From contig NZ_MUYM01000052.1 of the NCBI RefSeq assembly GCF_002150765.1, forward strand, positions 17,115-81,114: DNA of 64,000 bases. The letters run 5' to 3'. Below are positions 1 to 8,543 of this stretch, in pieces. Source of the DNA: Lentzea kentuckyensis (lineage in GTDB: Bacteria > Actinomycetota > Actinomycetes > Mycobacteriales > Pseudonocardiaceae). The translations under genes and the position numbers were made by a program. The stretch's first letter is position 1. Each line of letters begins with the position of its first letter. The notes under the pieces are model-generated. The model had not been told where the DNA came from, ran no database searches, and saw nothing but the letters and a program-made list of their open reading frames with translations.

Positions 1-222
1 AAGTTCGACATCACCCGCCCGAACGCGCGCAACCACGTCGCGTTCGGCTACGGCGTGCACCACTGCATCGGCGCCGAGATCGCCCGCGTCGAGCTCACCG
101 TGGTGCTCACCAAGCTGTTCCAGCGCATCCCGAACCTGAAGCTCGCCAAGCCGTGGAACGAGCTGCAGTACAAGGACGGCGCGGTCATGTACGGCGTCTA
201 CGAGATGCCCGTCACCTGGTGA
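1..222 (+). CDS. Cytochrome P450, C-terminal fragment
   Basis: The reading frame is open from base 1 and ends at TGA 220-222, giving the last 73 residues of a cytochrome P450; the rest lies outside the window. The heme-binding loop FGYGVHHCIGAEIAR contains the axial cysteine, so this is not one of the Cys-less P450-like partners of glycosyltransferases. The protein ends in the usual P450 beta-rich tail (YEMPVTW). It probably hydroxylates or epoxidises the polyketide or its sugar, but the fragment does not show which. It faces the acyltransferase at 277-1452, and a strong hairpin separates the two. Confidence 0.9.
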   Translation, partial: KFDITRPNARNHVAFGYGVHHCIGAEIARVELTVVLTKLFQRIPNLKLAKPWNELQYKDGAVMYGVYEMPVTW

Positions 223-226
223 CGAC

Positions 227-270
227 AACGAGAAGGGCCCGCCGGTCGCGACCGGCGGGCCCTTCTCGTT
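227..270. terminator. Bidirectional hairpin terminator
   Basis: A perfect inverted repeat with 20-bp arms (AACGAGAAGGG... mirrored by ...CCCTTCTCGTT) around a 4-base loop lies between the convergent P450 and acyltransferase genes. It is likely to end transcription in both directions. Confidence 0.85.
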
Positions 271-276
271 GTGTCC

Positions 277-1452
277 TTATCGAACCGCGCCAACGACATC
301 CTCCTGCGGCGAGGTCTGCAGGGGCAAGACCTGCGTGCGGCCGAAGCGTCGCATGAACGGCGCCTCGACCCAGGCGAACAGCGCCCAGGAGACCAGCAGG
401 GACACCGCGAAGGCCGCCACCAGGAACGCCAGCGCGACCGGAGCTGACCACGCTTTACCGCCCAGCGCGCCGAACGCGTTGATCTCCGTGCCGAACGCCC
501 AGTGCCCGTACGTCAGCACGAGCCGGTGCACCAGGTAGAACGCGAACGACACCTCACCCAGCCACACCATGCTCGGCCGCGCGAAGAACGTCCTGCGCCC
601 CTTGACGTCCGCGACGGCCGCGGCCGGGATCAGCAGCGCCAGCGGGATGATCGTCGCGCCGACGAACGCGTACAGGAACGGCACGAACAGCGAGGCGACG
701 TAGCCGGCGAACGCGAGCGCGATACCCCACTTGACGCCCAGGCCGATCCACCGCCCGGTCATGACGATCCGCGCCAGGATGATGCCGAGCGTGAACTCGA
801 ACAGACGCGTGACCGGGAAGTTGTAGACGAACCAGATCTGGGCGTAGGAAGCGGGACCCCACGGCCACACCGGCGTGGACGGCAGCAGAGCCTTGGCCAG
901 CAACGGCACCGCGAGTACCGCGAGGACCGTGAGGCCGGCGTAGAACCACAGCCGCGACGGCCGGATCTTGTTGATCAGCACCAGCAGGAACGGGAACGAC
1001 AGGTAGAAGATCGCCTCGACGGACAGCGACCACGCGACACCGTTGCCGGACAGCAGCACGTCGTAGTTCGGGATCCACGACTGCACCAGGAACAGGTTCG
1101 CGACCGCGGCGGCCGGGTCGACCGCCTGGCGGAACACGAGCAGCAGGATGATCGCCGCGACGAACGTGACGACGTGGTTGGGCAGGATCTTCGCGAACCG
1201 CCGCCGGAAGAAGTTCCCCTTCGTGTCACCGGGCCGCGCCGAGTAGGTCAGCACGAATCCGCTGAGGATGAAGAAGAACGACACACCGACGAACCCGGCG
1301 GTGCTCGTCGCGATCATGTACAGGAAACCGACCTCGGGAGTCCGGAAGAGGAACTCCAGGCTGCCGTGGAAGACGAAGACCATTGCCGCGGCGACGAACC
1401 GCATGCCCGTCAGCGACGGGAGTCTCGACGAACTCGCTACTTGGCTCGACAC
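277..1452 (-). CDS. Membrane acyltransferase, acyltransferase-3 family
   Basis: A 391-residue, strongly hydrophobic protein with about ten membrane segments. The N-terminal region LPSLTGMRFVAAAMVFVFHG and SFFFILSGFVL are typical of acyltransferase-3 (OafA/YrhL-like) enzymes, which transfer acetyl or other acyl groups to sugars; the first-helix histidine is present. GTG at 1452 is chosen because AAAGG lies 8 bases upstream; a longer form from 1509 is possible but has no clear ribosome site. In this cluster it probably O-acylates a deoxysugar or the aglycone. It is divergent from the deoxysugar and glycosyltransferase genes starting at 1623. Confidence 0.88.
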   Translation of the reverse strand: MSSQVASSSRLPSLTGMRFVAAAMVFVFHGSLEFLFRTPEVGFLYMIATSTAGFVGVSFFFILSGFVLTYSARPGDTKGNFFRRRFAKILPNHVVTFVAAIILLLVFRQAVDPAAAVANLFLVQSWIPNYDVLLSGNGVAWSLSVEAIFYLSFPFLLVLINKIRPSRLWFYAGLTVLAVLAVPLLAKALLPSTPVWPWGPASYAQIWFVYNFPVTRLFEFTLGIILARIVMTGRWIGLGVKWGIALAFAGYVASLFVPFLYAFVGATIIPLALLIPAAAVADVKGRRTFFARPSMVWLGEVSFAFYLVHRLVLTYGHWAFGTEINAFGALGGKAWSAPVALAFLVAAFAVSLLVSWALFAWVEAPFMRRFGRTQVLPLQTSPQEDVVGAVR

Positions 1453-1622
1453 GGTGGGGACCTTTCGGAAACGACGATGTTGGGTCGCCCGATGGTGAGA
1501 ACTCGCCAACGCGAATGGCTCGCGACCTGCTCGAAAGCCTTTTCCTCAGCCACTTCCCGATTCGCGCTTGAGCGTGCGCGGACACGGTTTCGGAGTCGAG
1601 GGAGTTTCCCAGGGAGGTTGCC

Positions 1623-3032
1623 GTGCCACCGTCCACCACGGAGCTGCGCAGGCGGGAGGACACCGACCTCCCGACGAGGCTCGCGAAGTCCGCCGCCACC
1701 GAGCAGGGCGCGTTCCTGCAGACCGAGCACTTCGACCTGTGGCTCACCGAACGCTGGCTCGCCAACGCGTTCCGCGTCGAGCGCATTCCGTTCGCCGACC
1801 TGGACCTCTGGTACACGGAGGCGGAGACCGGCAACATCCGGCACCAGAGCGGCAAGTTCTTCACGGTAGAGGGCCTGAAGGTCGACACGCCGACGCGGTC
1901 GTGGAGCCAGCCGATCATCCGCCAGCCAGAGGTGGGGATGCTCGGCATCCTCGTGAAGGAGTTCGGCGGCGTCCTGCACTGCCTGATGCAGGCGAAGATG
2001 GAGCCGGGGAACCCGAACCTGCTGCAGCTCTCGCCGACCGTGCAGGCCACGAAGTCGAACTACACCCGCGTGCACAAGGGCGCCAAGGTGAAGTACCTGG
2101 AGTACTTCGCCGAGGGTGCCCAGCGCGGCAAGGTGATCGTCGACGTGCTGCAGTCCGAGCACGGGTCCTGGTTCTACCGCAAGAGCAACCGCAACATCGT
2201 CGTCGAGGTGACCGAGGACGTCCCGCTGGACGACGACTTCTGCTGGCTCACGCTCGGCCAGGTGAACGCGTTGCTGCACCGGGACAACCTCGTCAACATG
2301 GACTCGCGCACGGTGCTGTCCTGCCTGCCCGCCCCGGGTTACGCGGAGCCCGCCAACGACTTCCAGGCCGCGCTGCTGGCGTCGCGCGACCCGCACGCCG
2401 GCGCGCTGTCGGCGACGCCGGACGTGCTGAGCTGGTTCACCGGGCAGCGCGCCGACCACGACATCGAGGTTTCCCGCGTGCCGCTGGGCGAGGTGCCCGG
2501 CTGGATCCGCACCGAGGACGAGATCAGCCGGGAGGACGGGAAGTTCTTCCGGTGCGTGGCGGTGCGGGCGATCGCGGGCAACCGCGAGGTGACCAGCTGG
2601 ACGCAGCCGTTGTTCGAACAGCACGGCAGAGGCGTCGCGGCGTTCATCGTGAAGCAGTTCGCCGGTGTGCTGCACGTGCTGGTGCACGCGCGGCTGGAGG
2701 GCGGGTTCCTCGACACGGTGGAGCTGGGGCCGACCGTGCAGTGCGTGCCCGGCAACTACCACGACGCCGAACGGCCGCCGTTCCTCGACCACGTGCTGGC
2801 CGCGGAGAAGTCGAGAATCCATTACTCGACGGTGCATTCCGAGGAGGGTGGGCGATTCCTCGACACCGAGAGCGACTATCTCGTCGTCGAAGCGGACGAA
2901 TCGTTCCCCGCCGAGGTCCCGCCGCAGTACACGTGGGTCACCGTCGGGCAGCTGACGGACCTGTTGCGGCACGGGCGTTACGTGAACGTGCAGGCCAGGA
3001 CCCTGGTCGCGGCGCTCAACGCGCTGGGCTAG
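1623..3032 (+). CDS. NDP-hexose 2,3-dehydratase
   Basis: 469 residues, starting at GTG with AGGGAGG 5-9 bases upstream. The sequence contains two homologous halves, each with a W-S/T-Q-P block (SWSQPIIRQPEVG; TSWTQPLFEQHGRG) and a following GGVLH/AGVLH segment, as in the NDP-hexose 2,3-dehydratase family (TylX3/SpnO/EvaA type). These enzymes remove the C-2 hydroxyl of dTDP-4-keto-6-deoxyglucose, the committed step to 2-deoxysugars. Length and internal duplication match the family. Its presence implies a 2-deoxy- or 2,6-dideoxysugar on the product. Glycosyltransferase and export genes follow. Confidence 0.92.
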   Translation: MPPSTTELRRREDTDLPTRLAKSAATEQGAFLQTEHFDLWLTERWLANAFRVERIPFADLDLWYTEAETGNIRHQSGKFFTVEGLKVDTPTRSWSQPIIRQPEVGMLGILVKEFGGVLHCLMQAKMEPGNPNLLQLSPTVQATKSNYTRVHKGAKVKYLEYFAEGAQRGKVIVDVLQSEHGSWFYRKSNRNIVVEVTEDVPLDDDFCWLTLGQVNALLHRDNLVNMDSRTVLSCLPAPGYAEPANDFQAALLASRDPHAGALSATPDVLSWFTGQRADHDIEVSRVPLGEVPGWIRTEDEISREDGKFFRCVAVRAIAGNREVTSWTQPLFEQHGRGVAAFIVKQFAGVLHVLVHARLEGGFLDTVELGPTVQCVPGNYHDAERPPFLDHVLAAEKSRIHYSTVHSEEGGRFLDTESDYLVVEADESFPAEVPPQYTWVTVGQLTDLLRHGRYVNVQARTLVAALNALG

Positions 3033-3142
3033 TCGAGCGGACCGGAAATACTACCTGTGCCACCTGGGAAAAACACGATCGGGTTACGCGGCTCCAGCGC
3101 GATTCGAGTGCCACCCGATCCGGCTTGAATAGCGTGGACGAC

Positions 3143-4318
3143 ATGAAGATCCTAGTGAGTAGCGGTCCGTCGTTCGGCCTCTACTTCCCGGTCGTCCCGC
3201 TGGCGTGGGCCTTGCGGGCGGCGGGTCACGAGGTGCTCGTCGCGAGCCCGGAGAGCATGGCCGCCACGGTCAACGGCTCCGGGCTCCCGCACGTGGCCAC
3301 CTACGGGCCCATGCACATGCGCGAGGTCATGCTGCACGACCGAGCGGGCAACCAGCTCGCGCAGGCCGGTACCGAGGAAGGCCTGCTGGAGCAGGTCGGC
3401 CGCGGGTTCGGCCGGCTCGCCGCCCGCACGATCGACGGCATGCTCGCCATCACCGAGGCCTGGCAACCGGACGCGATCATCGGCGAGGCCCACGCGTTCT
3501 CGGCCGGGGTGGCCGCGAAGATCCACGGGATCCCGTGGTTCGAGAACGGCATCGGCATCGGTTACCGCTCCGACATCGACGGCTGGACGGCCGTGGAGTT
3601 CGCCCCCGAGCTGGAGAGGCTCGGGTTCGACTCCCTGCCGGAACCGGACATGGTGCTCGACACCTGCCCGGCGCTCATCCGGCCCGCTGATGTCGTTGCG
3701 GGACGACCGATGCGCTGCGTCCAGTACGACACACCGGCCCCGGTTCCCTCGTGGGTCTTCGAAAAACGCGACCGCCCGCGCATCATGATCACACTCGGCA
3801 CCATCCTGCCGAACTCCCCCGCGGGCCCGGCCATCTTCGACGAGCTGGTCCGCACCCTGCCCTCGCTGGGTGTGGAGCTCGTGCTCGCGATGCCGGACGA
3901 GGCGGTCGCCAAACTCGCTCCGCTGCCCGACGCCGTCGTCGCCGCCGGGTGGATGCCGCTCACCTCCGTGCTGCCCGCCTGTGATCTCACGGTGCACCAC
4001 GCGGGTGGGGGATCGACCATGTCCTCCCTGATCGCCGGACTTCCGCAGCTGCTCGCTCCGGGAGTCATGGCGGAGCAACGGGATTCCGCACAGCGTCTCT
4101 GCGAGTTCGGTGCTGCCCGGCAGCTCCAGTCGCAGGAGGTGGAGCCGGTCGAGGTGCTCGAGGCCTGCCGGGCGTTGCTGGAGGACGCGTCCTACCGGGA
4201 TCGGGCGAGTCAGTTGAAGCACGCGATAGAGGAAATGCCCTCGCCCGGCGCGGTAGTGCCGGTGATCGAGGACTTCGTCCGTCACCGCGCCGTTGGCGCA
4301 GCGGAAGAAACTGAGTGA
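3143..4318 (+). CDS. Glycosyltransferase, GT1 (EryCIII/DesVII-like fold)
   Basis: 391 residues from ATG 3143. The N-terminus MKILVSSGPSFGLYFPVVPL is the acceptor-domain start usual for antibiotic GT-B glycosyltransferases. The C-terminal half carries the donor-binding signature LTVHHAGGGSTMSSLIAGLP with the pyrophosphate-contacting histidines. It should transfer a TDP-deoxysugar to the polyketide aglycone or to a first sugar. The ribosome site is weak (GGACG just before the start). A second paralogue lies at 7259-8431, which fits a product with two sugars or a disaccharide. Confidence 0.9.
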   Translation: MKILVSSGPSFGLYFPVVPLAWALRAAGHEVLVASPESMAATVNGSGLPHVATYGPMHMREVMLHDRAGNQLAQAGTEEGLLEQVGRGFGRLAARTIDGMLAITEAWQPDAIIGEAHAFSAGVAAKIHGIPWFENGIGIGYRSDIDGWTAVEFAPELERLGFDSLPEPDMVLDTCPALIRPADVVAGRPMRCVQYDTPAPVPSWVFEKRDRPRIMITLGTILPNSPAGPAIFDELVRTLPSLGVELVLAMPDEAVAKLAPLPDAVVAAGWMPLTSVLPACDLTVHHAGGGSTMSSLIAGLPQLLAPGVMAEQRDSAQRLCEFGAARQLQSQEVEPVEVLEACRALLEDASYRDRASQLKHAIEEMPSPGAVVPVIEDFVRHRAVGAAEETE

Positions 4319-4324
4319 GGAGCT

Positions 4325-5908
4325 ATGACCCAGAACATCGACGCGGCGCCGGATTCGGGTGCGCAGAGTTGGCCGGGAGCCAACGCGAGCCAGGGTGAGC
4401 CGTTCAAATGGCGCTGGCTGGCACTCGGCGTCATCCTGCTGGCCACCGCGATGGACATTCTCGACTCGCTGATCACGGTCATCGCCGCGCCGTCCATCGT
4501 GGCGGACATCGGTGGCGGCGCGACCTTCATCCAGTGGCTGGGTGCCGGGTACACGCTCGCCATGGCGTGCGGTCTGATCATCGGCGGCCGGCTGGGCGAC
4601 ATCTTCGGCAAGAAGCAGATGTTCGTCGTCGGCGCCACCGGCTTCACGATCGCCTCGGCGCTGTGCAGCGTCGCGACGACACCGGGCGTCCTGGTGACCG
4701 CCCGCGTGTTCCAGGGCCTGTTCGGCGCGATGATGCTGCCGCAGGGGCTCGGCGTCATCACCGAGGTGTTCCCGCCCAAGGAGATGGCCAAGGCGTTCGG
4801 CGCCTACGGCCCGATCCTCGGTCTCGCGACCATCGGCGGCCCGATCCTCGGCGGCTGGCTGATCAACCTCGACCTGTTCGGCACCGGCTGGCGGATGATC
4901 TTCCTGATCAACCTGCCGCTCGGCCTGCTGGCGGTCTTCGGTGCCATCAAGTGCTTCCCGAAGGCCAACAAGACGGCGAAGAAGCTGGACCTGGTCGGCG
5001 CGCTGCTCGCCTCCGGTGGTGCCGCGCTGCTGGTCGTCCCGGTCGTGCAGGGACGTGAGGAGGGCTGGCCGGCGTGGACCTTCGTGTCCATCGTGGCCGG
5101 TGTGCTCACGTTCTTCGTGTTCGGCTGGTACGAGGGACGCCGCGACAAGAAGGGCGGCGAGCCGCTCGTCGTGCCGTCGCTGTTCAAGAAGAAGGCGTTC
5201 AACGGTGGTCTGGGCGCCGGCCTCGCGCTGTTCTCCGCGCTCACCGGCTTCTCGCTGGTGCTGAGCGTCTACCTGCAGCTGGGGCTCGGGTTCAGCGCCC
5301 TGGGTGCGTCGCTCGCGGTGCTGCCGCAGGCGATCGGCTCCACGTTCGGCTTCGCCGCGTCCGGTGCCGGTCTGGCCGCGAAGCTCGGCCGCCGCCTGAT
5401 CCACATCGGACTCGCCGGCATGATCCTCGGCCTGGTCGCGTTCTTCCTCACGATCAAGCTGGGCGGTCCCGACGTCGGTGGCTGGGCGATGTCCCCGTCG
5501 CTGTTCTTCGCGGGCATCGGCATGGGTCTCGCGATGGCGCCGTTCTTCGAGCTGATCCTCGCGGGTGTCGACCCGCAGGAGACGGGCTCGGCGTCCGGCA
5601 CGCTGACCTCGGTGCAGCAGTTCGGTGGCGCGCTGGGCGTCGCGGTCCTCGGCACCGTGTTCTTCGCGGTGGTCGGCGGTTCCGGCTACCTGTCGGCGAT
5701 CGAGACCAGCATCTGGGTGGTCGTGGCCCTCGAGGCCGTGGCGGCCGCGCTGATCTTCTTCCTGCCGAAGATGCCGAAGCCCGCCTGGGACCCGTCCCAG
5801 TGGGAAGGCGGCGACGGCGGCGGCGAGTGGAGTGCCGAAGCCGCGGCGCAATGGGGCGGTGGCGACAACGCTGCTGCGGCCGACTGGAACGCGGACGCCA
5901 AGAAGTAA
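4325..5908 (+). CDS. MFS drug exporter, DHA2 (14-TM) family
   Basis: 527 residues; GAGGAGCT immediately precedes the ATG, 6 bases after the glycosyltransferase stop. About 14 membrane helices follow a short cytoplasmic N-terminus. Motif A (GGRLGDIFGKKQMF) and motif C (GPILGGWLI) are those of EmrB/QacA-type proton antiporters. The C-terminal tail of about 40 residues is unusually rich in Trp, Gly, Asp and Glu (WDPSQWEGGDGGGEW), unlike most relatives. It is likely to export the finished compound, and so gives part of the self-resistance. Confidence 0.92.
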   Translation: MTQNIDAAPDSGAQSWPGANASQGEPFKWRWLALGVILLATAMDILDSLITVIAAPSIVADIGGGATFIQWLGAGYTLAMACGLIIGGRLGDIFGKKQMFVVGATGFTIASALCSVATTPGVLVTARVFQGLFGAMMLPQGLGVITEVFPPKEMAKAFGAYGPILGLATIGGPILGGWLINLDLFGTGWRMIFLINLPLGLLAVFGAIKCFPKANKTAKKLDLVGALLASGGAALLVVPVVQGREEGWPAWTFVSIVAGVLTFFVFGWYEGRRDKKGGEPLVVPSLFKKKAFNGGLGAGLALFSALTGFSLVLSVYLQLGLGFSALGASLAVLPQAIGSTFGFAASGAGLAAKLGRRLIHIGLAGMILGLVAFFLTIKLGGPDVGGWAMSPSLFFAGIGMGLAMAPFFELILAGVDPQETGSASGTLTSVQQFGGALGVAVLGTVFFAVVGGSGYLSAIETSIWVVVALEAVAAALIFFLPKMPKPAWDPSQWEGGDGGGEWSAEAAAQWGGGDNAAAADWNADAKK

Positions 5909-5930
5909 GCGCTACACCGGATTTTCTCTC

Positions 5931-5969
5931 CGGAAGGCTCGCCGATCACTGCGATCGGCGGGCCTTCCG
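5931..5969 (+). terminator. Hairpin after the exporter gene
   Basis: Inverted repeat CGGAAGGC-CGCCGATC / GATCGGCG-GCCTTCCG with a 5-base loop, lying 22 bases after the exporter stop and 44 bases before the next gene. It is a plausible terminator or attenuator; no long T-run follows. Confidence 0.65.
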
Positions 5970-6012
5970 CCCGTGATGGGCTCTTTTCCAGGAATCTTCG
6001 AGGGAGACTCAA

Positions 6013-6462
6013 ATGACGGCCGTCACCGAACCTTCCTTGTACGTCGCGCTCGCCGCGACGTACAAGAAGTCGATCAGCGAGCACTACAAGGACCTCGCGC
6101 TCAAGCTCCAGGTCGCGTTGAACACCCAGGACCTCAGCCTGGTCGACGGGCTCATCCACGACGACTTCTTCGACGTCACCGGCCCGCCCGGAATGTTCCC
6201 CGACGGCCCGGAAGGCGTGCGGCAGCACATCCTGTGGCTCAACCGCCGCTTCAAGGACGCGAAGTGGGAGGTGCAGCAGGCCGTCGCCGAGGGCACCACG
6301 GTCGTGCTGCGCGTCCGCTTCACCGGAACCGAGACCGAAGAGGGTCAGCCGGCACCCGTCGGCACGCGTTTCACCTACGCGCAGGCGCACTTCTTCGAGG
6401 GCCGCGACGGCCTTCTGGTGCAGCACATCGGTGTCCGCAGCGAGCAGGACATCTCCCAGTAA
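6013..6462 (+). CDS. SnoaL-like NTF2-fold protein
   Basis: 149 residues with GAGGGAG ahead of the ATG. The pattern of a helical N-terminus, NTQDLSLVDGLIHDDFFDV, then G-x-E-G-V-R-Q-H and a terminal antiparallel sheet matches the SnoaL-like branch of the NTF2 superfamily. Members in aromatic polyketide clusters act as ring cyclases, hydroxylases or epimerases. The exact reaction cannot be read from sequence. It sits between the exporter and the sugar reductase, so a tailoring role on the aglycone or sugar is likely. Confidence 0.75.
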   Translation: MTAVTEPSLYVALAATYKKSISEHYKDLALKLQVALNTQDLSLVDGLIHDDFFDVTGPPGMFPDGPEGVRQHILWLNRRFKDAKWEVQQAVAEGTTVVLRVRFTGTETEEGQPAPVGTRFTYAQAHFFEGRDGLLVQHIGVRSEQDISQ

Positions 6463-6471
6463 GGGACTTCC

Positions 6472-7245
6472 ATGGACGTCATCGGGCGTGGCTTTCTGGC
6501 CATGAACCTCGCACGCATCGCGGGCAAGCATCATGACGTCGTCGCGTTCGCGGCCGGATCTTCCTCGACCGTCGCCACGTCGGCGGACGAGTTCGGTCGC
6601 GAAACCGGCATCCTGCACGACCAGATCCGCAGGTGCCGGGCCGAAGGCAAGCTGTTCGTGTACTTCTCCACCGCGTCCGCCGCCATGTACGGCTCACCGG
6701 ACTCGCCGGGCACCGAGGACGGGCCGGTGTACCCCGGCAACGCCTACGGGCGCCACAAGCTCGCGATGGAGGCGTTGATCCGCGCCTCCGGGGTGGCGTA
6801 TCTGGTGGTGCGCCTGGGTCATCTCGTCGGACCGGACCAGCGTCCACATCAGATGATGCCGACTTTGGTGGCACAGGTGCGTTCCGGCGAGATCGAGGTC
6901 TGGCGCGGAGCACATCGTGACCTCATCGACGTGCTCGACGTGGTGCGGCTGCTCGACGCGTTGCTGACCATCCGGGTGTTCGACGAGGTCGTCAACGTCG
7001 CCAGCGGCGTGCCCGTCCCGGTCGAGGACGTGGTGGCACACCTGGAAAACCGGCTGCGCGTGCCGTTGCGGAAGACCTACCGCGAGGCGTACGCGCGGCA
7101 CGACATCTCCCTGGCCAAGCTCACCCGCCTCGCGCCCGTCGTGCGCGAACTGGGTTTCGGCCCCGACTACTACCGGCGCGTCGTCGACCGCTATCTCAGC
7201 GCCACGACCGGCGTGCCGCTCGAAGACCTACCGTCAGCCGGATGA
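6472..7245 (+). CDS. NAD-dependent epimerase/dehydratase-type NDP-sugar ketoreductase
   Basis: 257 residues, extended-SDR fold. The N-terminus VIGRGFLAMNLA corresponds to the nucleotide-binding GxGxxG loop, and YxxxK occurs as AYGRHKLAMEAL after a serine region (FSTASAAMYG). It is shorter than canonical NDP-sugar epimerases (about 310-330). Position between the dehydratase/glycosyltransferase genes and the second glycosyltransferase suggests NDP-4-keto-deoxyhexose 4-ketoreductase activity. That assignment is by context; the fold is clear but the substrate is not. Confidence 0.75.
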   Translation: MDVIGRGFLAMNLARIAGKHHDVVAFAAGSSSTVATSADEFGRETGILHDQIRRCRAEGKLFVYFSTASAAMYGSPDSPGTEDGPVYPGNAYGRHKLAMEALIRASGVAYLVVRLGHLVGPDQRPHQMMPTLVAQVRSGEIEVWRGAHRDLIDVLDVVRLLDALLTIRVFDEVVNVASGVPVPVEDVVAHLENRLRVPLRKTYREAYARHDISLAKLTRLAPVVRELGFGPDYYRRVVDRYLSATTGVPLEDLPSAG

Positions 7246-7258
7246 AGGAGCAACGGCA

Positions 7259-8431
7259 ATGCGAGTACTGATCAGCACGTGGCCGGCGAGCGGGCACCTG
7301 CAGCCGATCGTCCCACTGAGCTGGGCACTGCGCGGTGCCGGTCACGAGGTCATCGTCACCACACCCCGGCACCTGGTGCCCTTCGTGAAGTCCACCGGCC
7401 TCGACGCGATCGCGCTCGGCGAGGAGCAGGACCAGAAGATGATGCTGCAGGGCATCATCCAGCAGGCCGGCGAGAACGCCTCCCCGGCCGAGGCGCTGCC
7501 GCGGCCGGACCGCCAGTTCTGGGGCAACATCGCCTACGGTCCCGCCGGCCGCACCGCGGAGATCCTCCCGCTGCAGCTGGAGAAGGCGAAGGCGTTCGCG
7601 CCCGACCTGATCCTGACCGACCCGATGGACCTCTCCGGGCGGCTGCTCGGCGGCATCCTCGGCGTGCCCGTCGTGCGGCACCGCTGGGGCGTCGACCCGC
7701 TGACGGAGGCGTTCGAGGAGACCGCCCACATGGTCCTCGACCCGGTGGCGCAGCAGATGGGCCTGACCGGGCTGCCGGAGCCGGAGCTGACCATCGACCC
7801 GTGCCCGCCGTCGTTCCAGCTGCCCGGACTGGAGAAGGGCCGTCCCGTGCGGTACCTGCCGTCCAACGGGTTCGGCGCCGTGCCGGACTGGGCGCTGGAG
7901 CAGCCGTCGAAGCCGCGGATCTGCGTCTCCTTCGGCTCGATGCCCAAGGAGCTCGGCATGCGCAAGGTGCTGGGCTGGGTCTACGAGGCCATCGCACGCC
8001 TCGGTGACGTCGAGGTCGTCCTCGCCGTGCCGAACGGGATCGACGCCGAGGACCACTCGGTGATCGCGGACAAGGTGATCTCGTCGTCGCACCTGCCGCT
8101 GAACCTGTTCATGCGGACGTGCTCGGTGATCGTGCACCACGGCGGTTCCGGCACGGGCCTGACCGCGCTGGAGGCCGCCACGCCGCAGCTGGTGCTGCCG
8201 CAGTTCGCCGACCACTTCCCGTGGGCGGAGCGGCTGGAGGCCACCGGTGCCGGTGCGTACGTCGAGGGCGTGGAGAAGCAGCAGGACGTCGGGTTCATCC
8301 AGGACCGCCTGGAGGAGCTGATCCACAAGCCCGAGGCCAAGGAGGCGTCGCTGGCGCTGCAGCACGAGATCCACAACGCGCCGTCCCCGGCCGCGCTGGT
8401 GCCGGAGCTGGAAGCCCTCGCGGCCGTCTGA
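7259..8431 (+). CDS. Glycosyltransferase, GT1, second copy
   Basis: 390 residues starting MRVLISTWPASGHLQPIVPL, with AAGGAG upstream. It has the same GT-B architecture as the 3143 gene and the donor motif IVHHGGSGTGLTALEAATPQ near residues 295-315. It is diverged enough from the first copy to be a separate enzyme rather than a recent duplicate. It probably adds the second deoxysugar. It is the last gene of the rightward sugar operon and ends two bases before a strong hairpin region. Confidence 0.92.
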   Translation: MRVLISTWPASGHLQPIVPLSWALRGAGHEVIVTTPRHLVPFVKSTGLDAIALGEEQDQKMMLQGIIQQAGENASPAEALPRPDRQFWGNIAYGPAGRTAEILPLQLEKAKAFAPDLILTDPMDLSGRLLGGILGVPVVRHRWGVDPLTEAFEETAHMVLDPVAQQMGLTGLPEPELTIDPCPPSFQLPGLEKGRPVRYLPSNGFGAVPDWALEQPSKPRICVSFGSMPKELGMRKVLGWVYEAIARLGDVEVVLAVPNGIDAEDHSVIADKVISSSHLPLNLFMRTCSVIVHHGGSGTGLTALEAATPQLVLPQFADHFPWAERLEATGAGAYVEGVEKQQDVGFIQDRLEELIHKPEAKEASLALQHEIHNAPSPAALVPELEALAAV

Positions 8432-8435
8432 TGGT

Positions 8436-8536
8436 GCGTCTGCAAGTACTACCAACAGCACCGCTGGTAGTACTTGCAGACGCCATTTCCGCAGCGCGAA
8501 GATGCCCCCGGCTCGCGAGCCGGGGGCATCTTCGCG
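8436..8536. terminator. Two back-to-back hairpins between convergent genes
   Basis: The first hairpin (8436-8483) has perfect 19-bp arms (GCGTCTGCAAGTACTACCA and its complement) around a 10-base loop. The second (8495-8536) is a near-continuous palindrome centred on GGCTCGCGAGCC with long GC arms. Together they separate the rightward glycosyltransferase from the leftward reductase and probably terminate both. Confidence 0.85.
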
Positions 8537-8543
8537 GGCGCGT

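Noticed and set aside
3152..5851. A 899-codon open frame on the minus strand across the glycosyltransferase and exporter genes
   Set aside because: Composition is Arg/Asp/His-rich with no domain, and both plus-strand genes beneath it are well supported.
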